A stretch of DNA of 64,000 nucleotides from Alloscardovia sp963543015. Lineage in GTDB: Bacteria; Actinomycetota; Actinomycetes; Actinomycetales; Bifidobacteriaceae. The stretch spans positions 1-64,000 of the forward strand of contig CAUTYZ010000011.1 of the NCBI GenBank assembly GCA_963543015.1. The letters run 5' to 3'. Below are positions 53,978 through 63,376 of the stretch, one piece after another. Below the pieces are notes generated by a model. That model had not been told where the DNA came from and made no database searches. It saw only the letters and a program-made list of their open reading frames with translations. The position numbers and the translations under genes were made by a program. Each line of letters begins with the position of its first letter. The first letter of the stretch is position 1.

Positions 53978-54928
53978 TTACTTAAATCCAAGCCTCTCAA
54001 GCTTCTTTGGATCTGACTGCCAATCCTTCGCAATCTTGACATGCAGCGTCAAAGTAGACTTCATGCCAACGATGCGATTAATCGGAGTGCGAAGCTTCTT
54101 TTTCACACGCACAAGGTTTTCTGCGCCCTTTCCAAGAATAATTGGCTTTTGGCTCGAACGTTCGATATAAATCGACGCGAAGACCTGTGCACGACCTTCT
54201 CCATCCGATTCATCCTCTTCTGGGTATTCGATGGCGTCGACTGTTACGGCCAAGGAATGAGGAAGTTCATCGTTCAATTGCTCAAGGAAAGCGCCGCGAA
54301 TCAGTTCGGCAATTGTGTCTTCCATACCTTCTTCGCTGATTTGCTCGGTAGGATACATCTGAGGACCTTCAGGCATTTGCTGGGAGAAGACAGCGCGAAC
54401 TTCTTCCACATTGTCGCCTTCAATTGCCGATACAGGAACAAGCTCAGTGAAATTGCCGAACTGATCCATTTCAATGAGCTTTTCCACTAATTGAGAACGA
54501 TTCAGACCATCAATCTTTGTGAGTACGCCGATAATTGGCTTATCCCACTGCCATTGGACATTCTCGTCTTTATGGGAGAAGTTTGAGCGAAGACGGCTCA
54601 AGATGCGCTTATCACCAGGTCCGATTTCCTGATCTGCTGGAAGTAAGAAAGCAATCGCATCTGCATCGGACAAAGACTCGTCGACCATATCATTCAAGCG
54701 CTGACCGAGCAATGTACGAGGGCGATGGATACCAGGAGTATCGACAAGCACAATCTGATAATCATCCGTGGTCAAAATCGCACGAATAACCTTACGCGTT
54801 GTCTCCGGACGAGACGACGTAATTGCAATATGCGTTCCCATCAAAGAATTAATCAGCGTAGACTTGCCGACATTTGGTCGGCCTACTACTGCAACAAAGC
54901 CTGAGCGGTATGACGTGTTTTCAGACAT
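53978..54928 (-). CDS. era: GTPase Era
   Basis: Era binds 16S rRNA and helps 30S assembly. The 316-aa product has G1 GRPNVGKSTLIN (about residues 16-27), G3 DTPGIHRP, G4 TKID and a C-terminal KH domain (ASIYIERSSQKPIILGKGAENL). Length is standard. AAGGAT precedes the ATG. It follows the CBS-domain gene by nine bases, within the phoH-ybeY-era cluster. Confidence 0.96.
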   Translation of the reverse strand: MSENTSYRSGFVAVVGRPNVGKSTLINSLMGTHIAITSSRPETTRKVIRAILTTDDYQIVLVDTPGIHRPRTLLGQRLNDMVDESLSDADAIAFLLPADQEIGPGDKRILSRLRSNFSHKDENVQWQWDKPIIGVLTKIDGLNRSQLVEKLIEMDQFGNFTELVPVSAIEGDNVEEVRAVFSQQMPEGPQMYPTEQISEEGMEDTIAELIRGAFLEQLNDELPHSLAVTVDAIEYPEEDESDGEGRAQVFASIYIERSSQKPIILGKGAENLVRVKKKLRTPINRIVGMKSTLTLHVKIAKDWQSDPKKLERLGFK

Positions 54929-54937
54929 GAGGTATCC

Positions 54938-56293
54938 TTAAGCTTCTTCGTGTGCTGATTCATGCGATTCAGCACCGTGTGATTCGATTGTATCAGTGCT
55001 ACGGCGAATTTCGATGGTCGATACTTTCTTGCGTCGTCCAGCAGAATCTACAGCAATCAAATCAAGACCACGAGTTTGCGCACGAGAGCCGACAATTGGC
55101 ACACGTCCCAGCGCTTTGGTCAGCAAGCCGTAGGCTGTATCGACATCATCTTCATCCAAATCAATTTCGAAAAGTTCTTCGATGTCAGTAATTGATGTAC
55201 GTGCTGGTACGCGCCAACCGCCATCTTCCATGGCTTCTGGTTCGCGTCGTTGTACACGATCATGCTCATCTTCCAATTCACCTACGATTTGTTCGAGAGC
55301 ATCCTCGATAGTAACGAGACCAGCAATACCACCGTATTCATCGACGACAATTGCCACGTGTTGACGATTAGTTTGCATATCGTGGAATAAATCATCGACA
55401 GGCTTGGATTCAGGGACAAGCATTGGCTCACGCATCACGGTTTCGATGGTGCGCTCCCCTGCTGCAGGATTGAAAGCAGTAGCACGAACGACGTCCTTAA
55501 GATACGCAATACCTACCAAATCGTCAACAGATTCGCCAGTCACTGGAACGCGTGAGAACCCAGAACGTGAGCAATCCTTGAGCATATCGTTGAGAGTAGT
55601 TGTGCGTTCAAGGGAGAACATATCTGTTCGCGGAACCATAATTTCACGCGTCAATGTATCCGTCAAAGTCAGTACATTGCGAAGCATTTCGGAAATTTCA
55701 GGATCGAAAAGATGCGCTTCAATCAGACGGTCAATTGTCGCGCGAGCCTGCTCGTGATGAATGTGTTCGAGCTCTTCATCATCAGACAGTGCTGCTGGTT
55801 GAGAGCGCACTACGCCAATTTGCGGAATAAGTAGCATAGCGCGGTCGATAAAAGGCGCATACTGCAAAAGAATCGTGACTGATCGCTGATTGGATGAACG
55901 AGGAGAGATTAGAACAGCGATAAGCGCGCTCATGAAAGCCACGCCAATAGCGATGAGAACTTCGCCCCATAGCTGGACACCGAAGACACCTGTCGAGATT
56001 CCCACCAAAGCACCGATAAGAACGTTCGACATGACTCGCCAGAAAGTGCACGCAATGGATGCGCGTTGACGCTGGAAAATAACGTTTTGAGCATGACGAA
56101 TGCGACGAATGGTTTTTTGACGTAAGAAGTCCGAATCCTCATTCGTACGCACGTCAAGCATGAGATTATTCAGGTTTGAGCGCGTTACACGTGAGATCGC
56201 TGACTCACTGGATGCCATAACCAGCGAGAACCACAGTAATCCTGCAGATACAACATACAAACAAATTGCAACGATGATAGAAGGCGTTGTCAT
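54938..56293 (-). CDS. hemolysin-family (CNNM/CorC) CBS-domain membrane protein
   Basis: The 451-aa product has an N-terminal membrane domain (about residues 5-28, 82-105, 108-128 hydrophobic), two CBS domains (MVPRTDMFSLE to GIAYLKDVVRA, then MREPMLVPESKPVDDLFHDM to GIAGLVTIEDALEQIVGE) and a C-terminal transporter-associated domain. Such proteins are linked to divalent cation export; the haemolysin name is historical. The ATG overlaps the ybeY stop by one base (TAATG). Confidence 0.9.
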   Translation of the reverse strand: MTTPSIIVAICLYVVSAGLLWFSLVMASSESAISRVTRSNLNNLMLDVRTNEDSDFLRQKTIRRIRHAQNVIFQRQRASIACTFWRVMSNVLIGALVGISTGVFGVQLWGEVLIAIGVAFMSALIAVLISPRSSNQRSVTILLQYAPFIDRAMLLIPQIGVVRSQPAALSDDEELEHIHHEQARATIDRLIEAHLFDPEISEMLRNVLTLTDTLTREIMVPRTDMFSLERTTTLNDMLKDCSRSGFSRVPVTGESVDDLVGIAYLKDVVRATAFNPAAGERTIETVMREPMLVPESKPVDDLFHDMQTNRQHVAIVVDEYGGIAGLVTIEDALEQIVGELEDEHDRVQRREPEAMEDGGWRVPARTSITDIEELFEIDLDEDDVDTAYGLLTKALGRVPIVGSRAQTRGLDLIAVDSAGRRKKVSTIEIRRSTDTIESHGAESHESAHEEA

Positions 56294-56886
56294 TACTCCA
56301 CTTCCTCAGAGCGCTCGGCATGAGCATCACGATTATCAGCATCGTGCGCAGTACGGTCATTCAGCTCAAGTGATTCGATCGAATCATCAATCGGATCATG
56401 CGAATCATCCAGTTCGGCTACTTCGTGAAGAGTTCCCGGACGAGCAGCCAAAAAAGTCAGAAGCAATTGACGCTGAAGCGCAAACATTTCGCGTTCTGTA
56501 TCTTTTTCGCGATGATCAAAACCAACCAAATGCAAACATCCGTGAATTGTCAGCAAAAGTAACTCTTCAATCGTGGAATGCCCCGCACTTTGCGCTTGAA
56601 CTGCGGCAACAGCCGGACACAACACGATGTCGCCTAACATTCCCTCAGCAGGATTGCGTCCATCAGTTGGTCGCAATTCATCCATCGGGAAACTCATGAC
56701 ATCGGTCGGGCCTTCCAAATTCATCCATTGCAGATGAAGTTCTTCCATCGCATCCGGCTCATTAAAGATAATCGTTAAATCGCTGTGCGTGCTGATACCA
56801 AGCTGACTCATGGCCCACATTCCAAGGTCAGAGAAGACACGAGGATCAACTTTCCAGTTGCTTTCGTTAAGAACGTCCACGCTCAT
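56293..56886 (-). CDS. ybeY: endoribonuclease YbeY
   Basis: YbeY is a metal-dependent RNase that acts in 16S rRNA 3' maturation and ribosome quality control. The zinc motif is HGCLHLVGFDH (about residues 118-128), with TDVMSFPMDE earlier. The 197-aa product is about 40 residues longer than many homologues because of an acidic C-terminal tail rich in Asp, Glu and His. The start lacks a strong ribosome binding site. It lies between phoH and the CBS gene. Confidence 0.93.
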   Translation of the reverse strand: MSVDVLNESNWKVDPRVFSDLGMWAMSQLGISTHSDLTIIFNEPDAMEELHLQWMNLEGPTDVMSFPMDELRPTDGRNPAEGMLGDIVLCPAVAAVQAQSAGHSTIEELLLLTIHGCLHLVGFDHREKDTEREMFALQRQLLLTFLAARPGTLHEVAELDDSHDPIDDSIESLELNDRTAHDADNRDAHAERSEEVE

Positions 56887-56978
56887 GATCTGTTTTCACT
56901 TCACTTACTTTAGATCTTTTGATATTGAATTAGTCGAATGGATATCTGCAAAATTGGCAGTGCATATATCTGCATATA

Positions 56979-58121
56979 TCACTGGCTATGCTGTGCACCC
57001 GCTGCTGATTTCTCGCTGCTATCTGCATGCTCTTCTTGATACTGATCGTATGCAGACACAATCGTGCCGACAAGATTATGTCGCACGACATCTTGTGAAC
57101 CTAAATGTACGAACGCAATATCGTCGATGTGTCCCAGCACATCTTCAATAACCCGCAATCCCGAACGCTTGACAGAGAAATCCACCTGCGTGACGTCGCC
57201 GGTAATCACCATGCGGGTGTTAAAACCGAGACGTGTCAAGAACATCTTCATTTGCTGCGGAGTAGTATTTTGCGCTTCATCCAAAATAACGTATGCATCA
57301 TTTAATGTACGTCCACGCATATATGCCAGTGGAGCGACTTCAATAGTATTATCCGCAATATATCGCTGCATGCGTTCATTACCGAGCATATCCGACAGTG
57401 CGTCATAGAGTGGTCGAAGATACGGATCTACCTTTTCGGTAAGAGTTCCTGGAAGGAAGCCAAGATTTTCGCCAGCTTCTACTGCAGGACGGGTCAAAAT
57501 AATTCGGCGTACTGCCCCATCTTCAAAAGCGCGTACAGCCTTTGCGACAGCCAAGTATGTCTTACCTGTACCAGCTGGACCGATACCAAAAGTAATCGTA
57601 TGAGATTCGATAGCGTTAATGTACTCGACTTGTCCAGGAGTTTTGGCGCGAATAGGGATGCCATGAGCCATGGTAATCACACGAGGAACGCGGTTTCCAC
57701 CCATTGTAGAATTCATGCCTGTAACGGATGTGCCCATATCACTTTCCGTATGAGTACGTCCAATAAAATGTGGTCTCTCATCGGTAAAACGTGGAGCGGC
57801 CGGCTTAATTTTGCGCTCTTTTCGGTCAGCTTTCTGGCTCAATCGATTTGCCAACAATCGCTGTACATCATCGACGCTCAAAGGACTGGTGTATGCAGTG
57901 TCAATGACATCGTTGAGGAATTCTTGCGCTGCTAACGCATCGGCTTCGGTACGAGCAGACTGAGAAACAATTGCCACAGTATTTCCGCGAATGACAAAAG
58001 TAAGCTCAGAATACGCTTTTTCGATAAGACGAATAATCTGATCTTCAGGACCGAAAACCGACACCGGATTCAGTTCCTGAGGAACGGTCACTGTACGTGT
58101 TGTAGTACCAGATTGAGGCAA
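56979..58121 (-). CDS. phoH: PhoH-like ATPase
   Basis: PhoH-family ATPases are often encoded with ybeY and are thought to act in RNA metabolism. The 380-aa product has Walker A GPAGTGKTYLA (about residues 182-192), Walker B YVILDEAQNTT and an N-terminal extension including a KH-like region. The start is TTG, preceded by AGGAGA at nine bases. A Ser/Glu-rich tail ends the protein. The HIT gene upstream is five bases away. Confidence 0.92.
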   Translation of the reverse strand: MPQSGTTTRTVTVPQELNPVSVFGPEDQIIRLIEKAYSELTFVIRGNTVAIVSQSARTEADALAAQEFLNDVIDTAYTSPLSVDDVQRLLANRLSQKADRKERKIKPAAPRFTDERPHFIGRTHTESDMGTSVTGMNSTMGGNRVPRVITMAHGIPIRAKTPGQVEYINAIESHTITFGIGPAGTGKTYLAVAKAVRAFEDGAVRRIILTRPAVEAGENLGFLPGTLTEKVDPYLRPLYDALSDMLGNERMQRYIADNTIEVAPLAYMRGRTLNDAYVILDEAQNTTPQQMKMFLTRLGFNTRMVITGDVTQVDFSVKRSGLRVIEDVLGHIDDIAFVHLGSQDVVRHNLVGTIVSAYDQYQEEHADSSEKSAAGAQHSQ

Positions 58122-58126
58122 AAGAA

Positions 58127-58468
58127 TTACTCTCCTTCTAACTTTTCACCTGTGAGAACATGCGCATGGCAGTGAAATACCGTCTGACCTGCATCTTCAC
58201 CCGTATTGAAGACAAGACGGAACTGACCGTTGTAGGAATCGTGCGCGATATGCTGTGCCGCATCAACAATTTCTGCAAGCAATTCTGGGCGCTGATGAGT
58301 AAGCTCGACGACATTTGCTACGTGATCTTTAGGGACAACTAATACATGAACGCGTGCCTGTGGATTCAAATCTGCAAACGCGTAGACATTGTCGGTTTCA
58401 TAAATTTTCGTGCTGGGAATATCTCCGTTAATTATTTTGCAAAAAATGCAGTCATTGTCCAGACTCAT
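58127..58468 (-). CDS. HIT-family hydrolase
   Basis: The 113-aa protein has the N-terminal CIFCKIINGDIPS zinc-type block and the histidine triad in VFHCHAHVLTG, as in HinT-like nucleotide hydrolases that cleave aminoacyl or amino phosphoramidates of AMP. Length is typical. AAGGGG precedes the ATG. It is between rsmE and phoH and may be co-transcribed with both. Confidence 0.93.
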   Translation of the reverse strand: MSLDNDCIFCKIINGDIPSTKIYETDNVYAFADLNPQARVHVLVVPKDHVANVVELTHQRPELLAEIVDAAQHIAHDSYNGQFRLVFNTGEDAGQTVFHCHAHVLTGEKLEGE

Positions 58469-58563
58469 CGATGCCCCTTACATTTTCCGAAAAACATTTC
58501 TCACAATGTTCCTTCTGCTACGTTTATTCTAGCAATACGTAGTTATATTGCCTTTAAGCGTAA

Positions 58564-59337
58564 CTACTCTGCATACCGTCCCAATACACGGCTGAGCAGA
58601 GTCAGCGCAACACTGCCAGCACTTGATGCGCGCAAAATATTATGACCTATAACACATACGTGCGCTCCCGCTGTTTTGAAGGCATCGACTTCCTCATCAG
58701 AAATACCACCCTCAGGTCCGACGACAACCCATATGGTCGTATCGATTCCAGTATTATCGTGCACAATTTTTTCGAATTCATCCCACGTATCCGTGGCATC
58801 TTGATGAAGAACGAGAACGATGTCCCCAGCTGTCGTGCGCTCACGAACCCAAGTCACCAATTGCTTTGTGGTGTGCATAGGAAGGACTTCTGGAAGCGTG
58901 CTACGACGGGACTGTTCAGTAGCGCTCATCACGATGTCTTTCCACTTATGGAGCGCTTTGTCAGCTTTATTTCCCTTCCATTGCACGATGGAACGATGCG
59001 ATTGCCATGGCATAATTGAGTCCACACCAATTTCCGTCGCCATTTCTATGGCTTGCTCATCTCGACCGGACTTTGCCAACGCCTGGATAAGACCAAGCTT
59101 GACGTGAGGTGTATCGTCACGATGAATCTCGTCGATATGTACAGTCGCACTATCAGAGTCGATAATGGTCGCTAGAAGGCGCGTGCCCCGTCCATCAGTG
59201 AGCTGCACGTTATCGCCATCAGATAAACGCATGGATTTAATCGCGTGCTGAGCAACCGCTGGAGGCAAAGTAAAAACGGTACCTTCTGTATAATTGTCAA
59301 CACTATCGTCACGGATAACGAACATCGGTAATGTCAT
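58564..59337 (-). CDS. rsmE: 16S rRNA (uracil-1498-N3)-methyltransferase
   Basis: RsmE methylates U1498 in the decoding region of 16S rRNA. The 257-aa product has an N-terminal PUA-like domain and a SPOUT knot with VVGPEGGISDEEVDAFKTAGA and ILRASSAGSVALTLL. The ATG follows two bases after the EamA-gene stop, with AAAGG upstream, so the two are likely co-transcribed. Confidence 0.94.
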   Translation of the reverse strand: MTLPMFVIRDDSVDNYTEGTVFTLPPAVAQHAIKSMRLSDGDNVQLTDGRGTRLLATIIDSDSATVHIDEIHRDDTPHVKLGLIQALAKSGRDEQAIEMATEIGVDSIMPWQSHRSIVQWKGNKADKALHKWKDIVMSATEQSRRSTLPEVLPMHTTKQLVTWVRERTTAGDIVLVLHQDATDTWDEFEKIVHDNTGIDTTIWVVVGPEGGISDEEVDAFKTAGAHVCVIGHNILRASSAGSVALTLLSRVLGRYAE

Positions 59338-59339
59338 AA

Positions 59340-60269
59340 TTATTTGCCTTTACGAGTAATCATGTGAATAATAACGTCTTTGAGCGAAATAATTGTCGCC
59401 GCGATAAGAATAATAATCATGCCGAGAATATCAGCATGATAGAAATGCGTGTGGAAAATTGCCACAGTAAGCACGACGGACGCAACAGGCTCAATCGAAG
59501 CCAGCAAACTTCCTTGGACTGCTCCCACCATAGACGTTCCCTGAAGAAACAGCGTATACGCGAGAATTGTCCCGATAAAAATAATGCCAACATATGCCAG
59601 CACAATCGGCACATCGAATTCCAAACGATACGTCCAGATACGGGTCACAATTGCAAAAATAATACCGCCAATCAGCATGGCTACACCAATAACGATCTGA
59701 CTTCCCCATCGCTTTACCATCGCAACAGGGATAATAATGTACGCAGTATATGTAAAAGCTGATGTGATGCCCCAGGCAAGACCTTGCGGATTGATAGCCA
59801 AACTATCAAACTGACCGTGCGATGCGAGCAAGAAAGTGCCAGCTATGGCCAAAATGATGGAAATAACTTCCAATAAAGCTGGCGGAATTCGATCCTTAAT
59901 GCACGTGTATCCTAGCACGATAATCGGCGTCAAATACTGCAAAACTGTCGCTGTTCCCGCATTCGTATACTCGATTGCTTTGAGATACGTGAATTGATTT
60001 GCTACAAGTCCAAAAAGCGCAAACAGCAGCACACCACCCAGAAATTGCTTCGACGACATCGCTGATATCAGATCGCGACGCTGACGAATAATCGCAAGCA
60101 GAACGAGAACAAAACCAGAAATCAGTAATCGTAAGGTCGTCAATTCTTCAACAGTGACACCTCGTCCCAGAAGATACTGGCCACTCACTCCGGAAATGCC
60201 CCACGCAATCCCCGCAATGAGCACAAGAATGCTTCCCTGAATACTCTGAGACTTCAACTTCTCTCCCAT
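59340..60269 (-). CDS. EamA-family (DMT) transporter
   Basis: The 309-aa product has ten hydrophobic segments arranged as two EamA repeats (GIAWGISGVSGQYLLGRG near the start of the first; GLAWGITSAFTYTAYI near the start of the second). Family members export amino acids or metabolites; the substrate cannot be predicted. I chose the ATG at 60269 (MGEKLKSQS) because the 26 upstream residues are Cys/Val-rich and unlike the family, although no good ribosome binding site is seen at either position. Confidence 0.88.
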   Translation of the reverse strand: MGEKLKSQSIQGSILVLIAGIAWGISGVSGQYLLGRGVTVEELTTLRLLISGFVLVLLAIIRQRRDLISAMSSKQFLGGVLLFALFGLVANQFTYLKAIEYTNAGTATVLQYLTPIIVLGYTCIKDRIPPALLEVISIILAIAGTFLLASHGQFDSLAINPQGLAWGITSAFTYTAYIIIPVAMVKRWGSQIVIGVAMLIGGIIFAIVTRIWTYRLEFDVPIVLAYVGIIFIGTILAYTLFLQGTSMVGAVQGSLLASIEPVASVVLTVAIFHTHFYHADILGMIIILIAATIISLKDVIIHMITRKGK

Positions 60270-60471
60270 CGTCACGCACGAAACGTGTACAACTACACCG
60301 TTAATACAGATATACCCACAAGTATAGGGAAACGATGCTATAAGCACCGCCGATGAGAACGTTGCGCAAATATCTTATCAATGTATCTCGAATGCTGCAT
60401 CAGTGCCATCAGCACCATCAGTGATCAGTGCATAATCGATAGTGCATAATCGATAGAACCGGTCGAGAAAA

Positions 60472-60498
60472 CAAAAAATCCCTTCTTTCGAAGGGATT
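60472..60498 (-). terminator. intrinsic terminator of tRNA-Leu
   Basis: AATCCCTT (60477-60484) pairs with AAGGGATT (60491-60498); on the minus strand TTTTTTG follows. It begins seven bases after the tRNA 3' end. Confidence 0.9.
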
Positions 60499-60504
60499 AC
60501 TCTG

Positions 60505-60592
60505 TGTCCGGAGCGGGACTTGAACCCGCACGCCCGTATAAAATGGGCACTAGCACCTCAAGCTAGCGCGTCTACCATTCCGCCACCCGGAC
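60505..60592 (-). tRNA. tRNA-Leu (anticodon GAG)
   Basis: The minus strand folds as a class II tRNA of 88 bases. The acceptor stem is GTCCGGG with CTCCGGAC (last pair G-T) and the discriminator base is A. The D arm contains TGGTAGACG, and the anticodon stem CTAGC/GCTAG holds the loop TTGAGGT with anticodon GAG. A long variable arm (TGCCCATTTTATACGGGCG) and GGTTCAAGTCC in the T arm complete it. No CCA is encoded. A terminator follows directly. Confidence 0.95.
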
Positions 60593-60794
60593 AGTGCTTA
60601 TCTCTAAGCAACAAATAAGAAGAATAGTACATAACCATAATTCGCGCAAAGTCGGTGTGTCGCGTATGTCAGAGCACAGTATGCAGATAAGCGGGCGACT
60701 GTGGTGAGGCACTCCCCACACTGTCCTCATACTGCCCCTCGCCTCGAACTGCCACAGCATTCCCTTCTTCTCCCCTCAACGTTACTATCGAATC

Positions 60795-61655
60795 ATGCAA
60801 ATTCTTCGAGTAGATTCCCTCAATGACCCACGACTTCACGCTTATATCTACCTCACGGAAGTCCAACTTCGAAATCGGCTTGAACCCGATGAGGGAATTT
60901 TTATCGCAGAAAGTCCGAAAGTTATCGACCGAGCGCTCGCTGCAGAACGTGAACCGTTGTCATTCCTAGTCGAAGAAGCATGGCTTGACGGTATGCAAGA
61001 TACGTTCGCTTTTGTGGACGAACGCTGGGGACACGATATTCCTGTCTTTGTAGCCTCTGAAGAATTGCTCAAGCAATTAACCGGTTATCGTCTCCATCGT
61101 GGAGCTATGTGCGCAATGCGTCGATGGGAACTTCCATCCGTGACTGAATTATGTAAAGACGCACGCCGCGTGGCAGTGATGGAAAATATTGTCGATTTTA
61201 CGAATGTGGGAGCATTGATGCGTTCTGCTGCCGCTTTGGGAATTGACGCAGTTCTCGCTACCCCATCATGTCTAGATCCTTTATATCGCAGAGCAGTTCG
61301 TGTCTCTATGGGTACTGTTTTCCAAGTACCTTGGACACGAATTGGCGGAGATAATCGCAAAAATTGGCCAAATCCATCTATTCAAGAATTGAAGAATCTT
61401 GGTTTCACAACTGTCGCGATGGCGCTGACTGATGATTCCATTTCGATGCAGGAATTAAGCAGACGTATCCACGGCGACGAATCTGATCCACAGCATATCG
61501 AAAAGGTCGCGCTCATTTTTGGAACTGAAGGCGATGGACTCAGCAGGCACACACTTGCGGCTACAGACCTCACTGTGAAAATTCCTATGAGTCATGGAGT
61601 AGATAGTTTGAATGTGGCTGCATCCAGTGCTGTTGCGTTCTACGCAACGATGTAG
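60795..61655 (+). CDS. TrmH/SpoU-family RNA 2'-O-methyltransferase
   Basis: The 286-aa product has the SPOUT motifs NVGALMRSAAALGIDAVL (about residues 137-154), LIFGTEGDGLS and IPMSHGVDSLNVAASSAVAFY at the C-terminus. The N-terminal region resembles the RNA-binding substrate domain of this family. The target (tRNA or 23S rRNA) cannot be told. No ribosome binding site is visible before the ATG; the message may start close to it. A strong terminator follows. Confidence 0.9.
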   Translation: MQILRVDSLNDPRLHAYIYLTEVQLRNRLEPDEGIFIAESPKVIDRALAAEREPLSFLVEEAWLDGMQDTFAFVDERWGHDIPVFVASEELLKQLTGYRLHRGAMCAMRRWELPSVTELCKDARRVAVMENIVDFTNVGALMRSAAALGIDAVLATPSCLDPLYRRAVRVSMGTVFQVPWTRIGGDNRKNWPNPSIQELKNLGFTTVAMALTDDSISMQELSRRIHGDESDPQHIEKVALIFGTEGDGLSRHTLAATDLTVKIPMSHGVDSLNVAASSAVAFYATM

Positions 61656-61758
61656 ATGTGACGATGTAGGCATGACCGCGCAGATGTAACGATGTAAAGG
61701 TGACAGTTGTAGATACTAGAAAGCGCGTAATGTCTTAAGAATTCTCAGACTGTACGCA

Positions 61759-61791
61759 TGTGGGGAGCTCGATTGAGCTCCCCACATTTTT
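61759..61791 (+). terminator. intrinsic terminator after TrmH-type gene
   Basis: TGTGGGGAGCTC pairs perfectly with GAGCTCCCCACA around GATT, followed by TTTTTA. It is 104 bp after the stop codon. The stretch before it contains loosely repeated GATGTA words. Confidence 0.92.
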
Positions 61792-61833
61792 ATGTAACGT
61801 GTCATTCACAGACTGTGACACGTATCATACGGT

Positions 61834-63177
61834 TTACTCTTGTGTACTCTTGTCCTCTTCATGAATCGAGTATGGAGTTTCGTCAGATGCATCGATGTAA
61901 TCATCTTCATCAACGACTGCACCGGTCAGCTTACCGATGTTTTTCAAACCGTGGTAGACAATCAATGCTGCGAAGGAGCCGATTGCGATACCATTGAACT
62001 GTACATTCTGGATAGCGAAAGTAAAGTCAGCGATACCGATAACCATAACGACTGCAGCAACCATCATATTGACATTCTTACCGAAGTCGACCTTGTTCTC
62101 GACCCAGATACGAACACCTAGCATGCCGATCATACCGTAAAGCAAAGTGGTAACACCACCGAGCACACCTGTAGGAATGGTGTTGATAATTGCACCAAAC
62201 TTAGGGCACAAGCTCAAAATCAAAGCAAATCCAGCAGCGAACCAGTATGCCATAGTGGAATATACCTTGGTAGCTGCCATGACGCCGATGTTTTCTGCAT
62301 AAGTGGTCGTACCAGAGCCACCGCCAAGACCAGCGAAGATAGTTCCCAGACCATCTGCAAACAAGGAGCGGCCAATCTTATCGTCATAATTGCGACCAGT
62401 CATCAAGGATACGGACTTCACGTGGCCGATATTTTCAGCAATCAGTACCAGCACTACAGGAAGGAACATGAGCAGGATAGAGAAATCGACCTGTGGTGTA
62501 TGGAACTTTGGAAGACCAATCCATGCTGCCTGCTCAACTGGAGTAAAGTTGACCTGGTGGCGGAAAATTGCATACACGTATCCGATGAGAACGCCGATAA
62601 GAATATTCAAACGTCCCAGCATTCCCTTGAACAATACTGCGCACAGCATCACAGCTACGAGAGTAACGAGTGCTGTATCAGGAGCCTTCTGGAAGTTGTT
62701 CCACGCGGAAGGAGCCAAGTTGAAGCCGATAATTGCCACGATTGCGCCGTTGACAATTGGAGGCATCAACTTATCAATCCATGCAGTACCCGCATAGTGA
62801 ACGATGACGCCGACCAAAGCCAGAGCGAGACCTGTGCACAAAATGCCGAAGCTTGCTACTGCAATTCCCTTATGTGCTGTAGCTACTGCACCAATTGGGG
62901 CTATAAAACCAAAAGAGCTACCCAGATAACTAGGTAGCGTATTGTTATTGATAAGAAGGAACAATGCGGTCGACAAAGCTGTGAAGAACAGTGTGGTCGA
63001 AGGATCGAATCCTGTCAAAATTGGAACGAGGAATGTAGCGCCAAACATTGCGATAACGTGCTGTGCGCCAACGCTCGCGGTACGTGGAATGGTGAGACGC
63101 TCTTCTGGCTCAATGACTTCGCCTGGAGCAATGTGCTTACCGTCACCATGCAATTTCCATGTGAAATTCAACGACAT
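61834..63177 (-). CDS. uraA: uracil/xanthine permease (NCS2 family)
   Basis: This membrane protein imports uracil or a related base with protons. The 447-aa product starts with a 30-residue cytoplasmic end and has about 12-14 hydrophobic segments. Motifs include SVGAQHVIAMFGATFLVP, SSFGFIAPIGA, and LIAENIGHVKSV with the substrate-binding glutamate, then GLGGGSGTTTYAENIG. The last matches the uracil transporter branch. A weak AGAGAAAGAGA site precedes the ATG. An intrinsic terminator lies about 20 bp upstream, suggesting attenuation. The salvage role fits the pyr operon elsewhere in the window. Confidence 0.92.
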   Translation of the reverse strand: MSLNFTWKLHGDGKHIAPGEVIEPEERLTIPRTASVGAQHVIAMFGATFLVPILTGFDPSTTLFFTALSTALFLLINNNTLPSYLGSSFGFIAPIGAVATAHKGIAVASFGILCTGLALALVGVIVHYAGTAWIDKLMPPIVNGAIVAIIGFNLAPSAWNNFQKAPDTALVTLVAVMLCAVLFKGMLGRLNILIGVLIGYVYAIFRHQVNFTPVEQAAWIGLPKFHTPQVDFSILLMFLPVVLVLIAENIGHVKSVSLMTGRNYDDKIGRSLFADGLGTIFAGLGGGSGTTTYAENIGVMAATKVYSTMAYWFAAGFALILSLCPKFGAIINTIPTGVLGGVTTLLYGMIGMLGVRIWVENKVDFGKNVNMMVAAVVMVIGIADFTFAIQNVQFNGIAIGSFAALIVYHGLKNIGKLTGAVVDEDDYIDASDETPYSIHEEDKSTQE

Positions 63178-63196
63178 GTTATCTCTTTCTCTCTAG

Positions 63197-63243
63197 AAAA
63201 ACGCTCCTTCGCGGGCTTCGTCATTCGAAGCTCACCAGGAGCG
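63197..63243 (-). terminator. leader terminator (probable attenuator) of uraA
   Basis: On the minus strand CGCTCCT (63237-63243) pairs with AGGAGCG (63202-63208), an internal loop follows, then GCTTCG pairs with CGAAGC, and the whole is followed by five T. The T run ends 19 bases before the uraA ATG, leaving no space for a promoter, so transcripts for uraA must pass through it. Confidence 0.75.
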
Positions 63244-63276
63244 CCATCACTATATCGTTGAAACTTCATACTAATA

Positions 63277-63309
63277 CATGGCATAGAAGATGAACTCCAC
63301 CATGCCATG
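63277..63309 (-). promoter_or_regulatory. second hairpin in the uraA leader
   Basis: CATGGCAT (63277-63284) and ATGCCATG (63302-63309) form a perfect 8-bp stem with a 17-base loop, 33 bp upstream of the terminator hairpin on the minus strand. It may be part of the attenuation switch. TATAGT nearby (minus strand, about 63250-63255) could instead be a -10 box. Confidence 0.4.
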
Positions 63310-63376
63310 CACAATGATTCCTCGAGTGGTATGCAGCTAAGCTGCTCACCCTTAATCTCGCTTTTCTTTACTTTCT

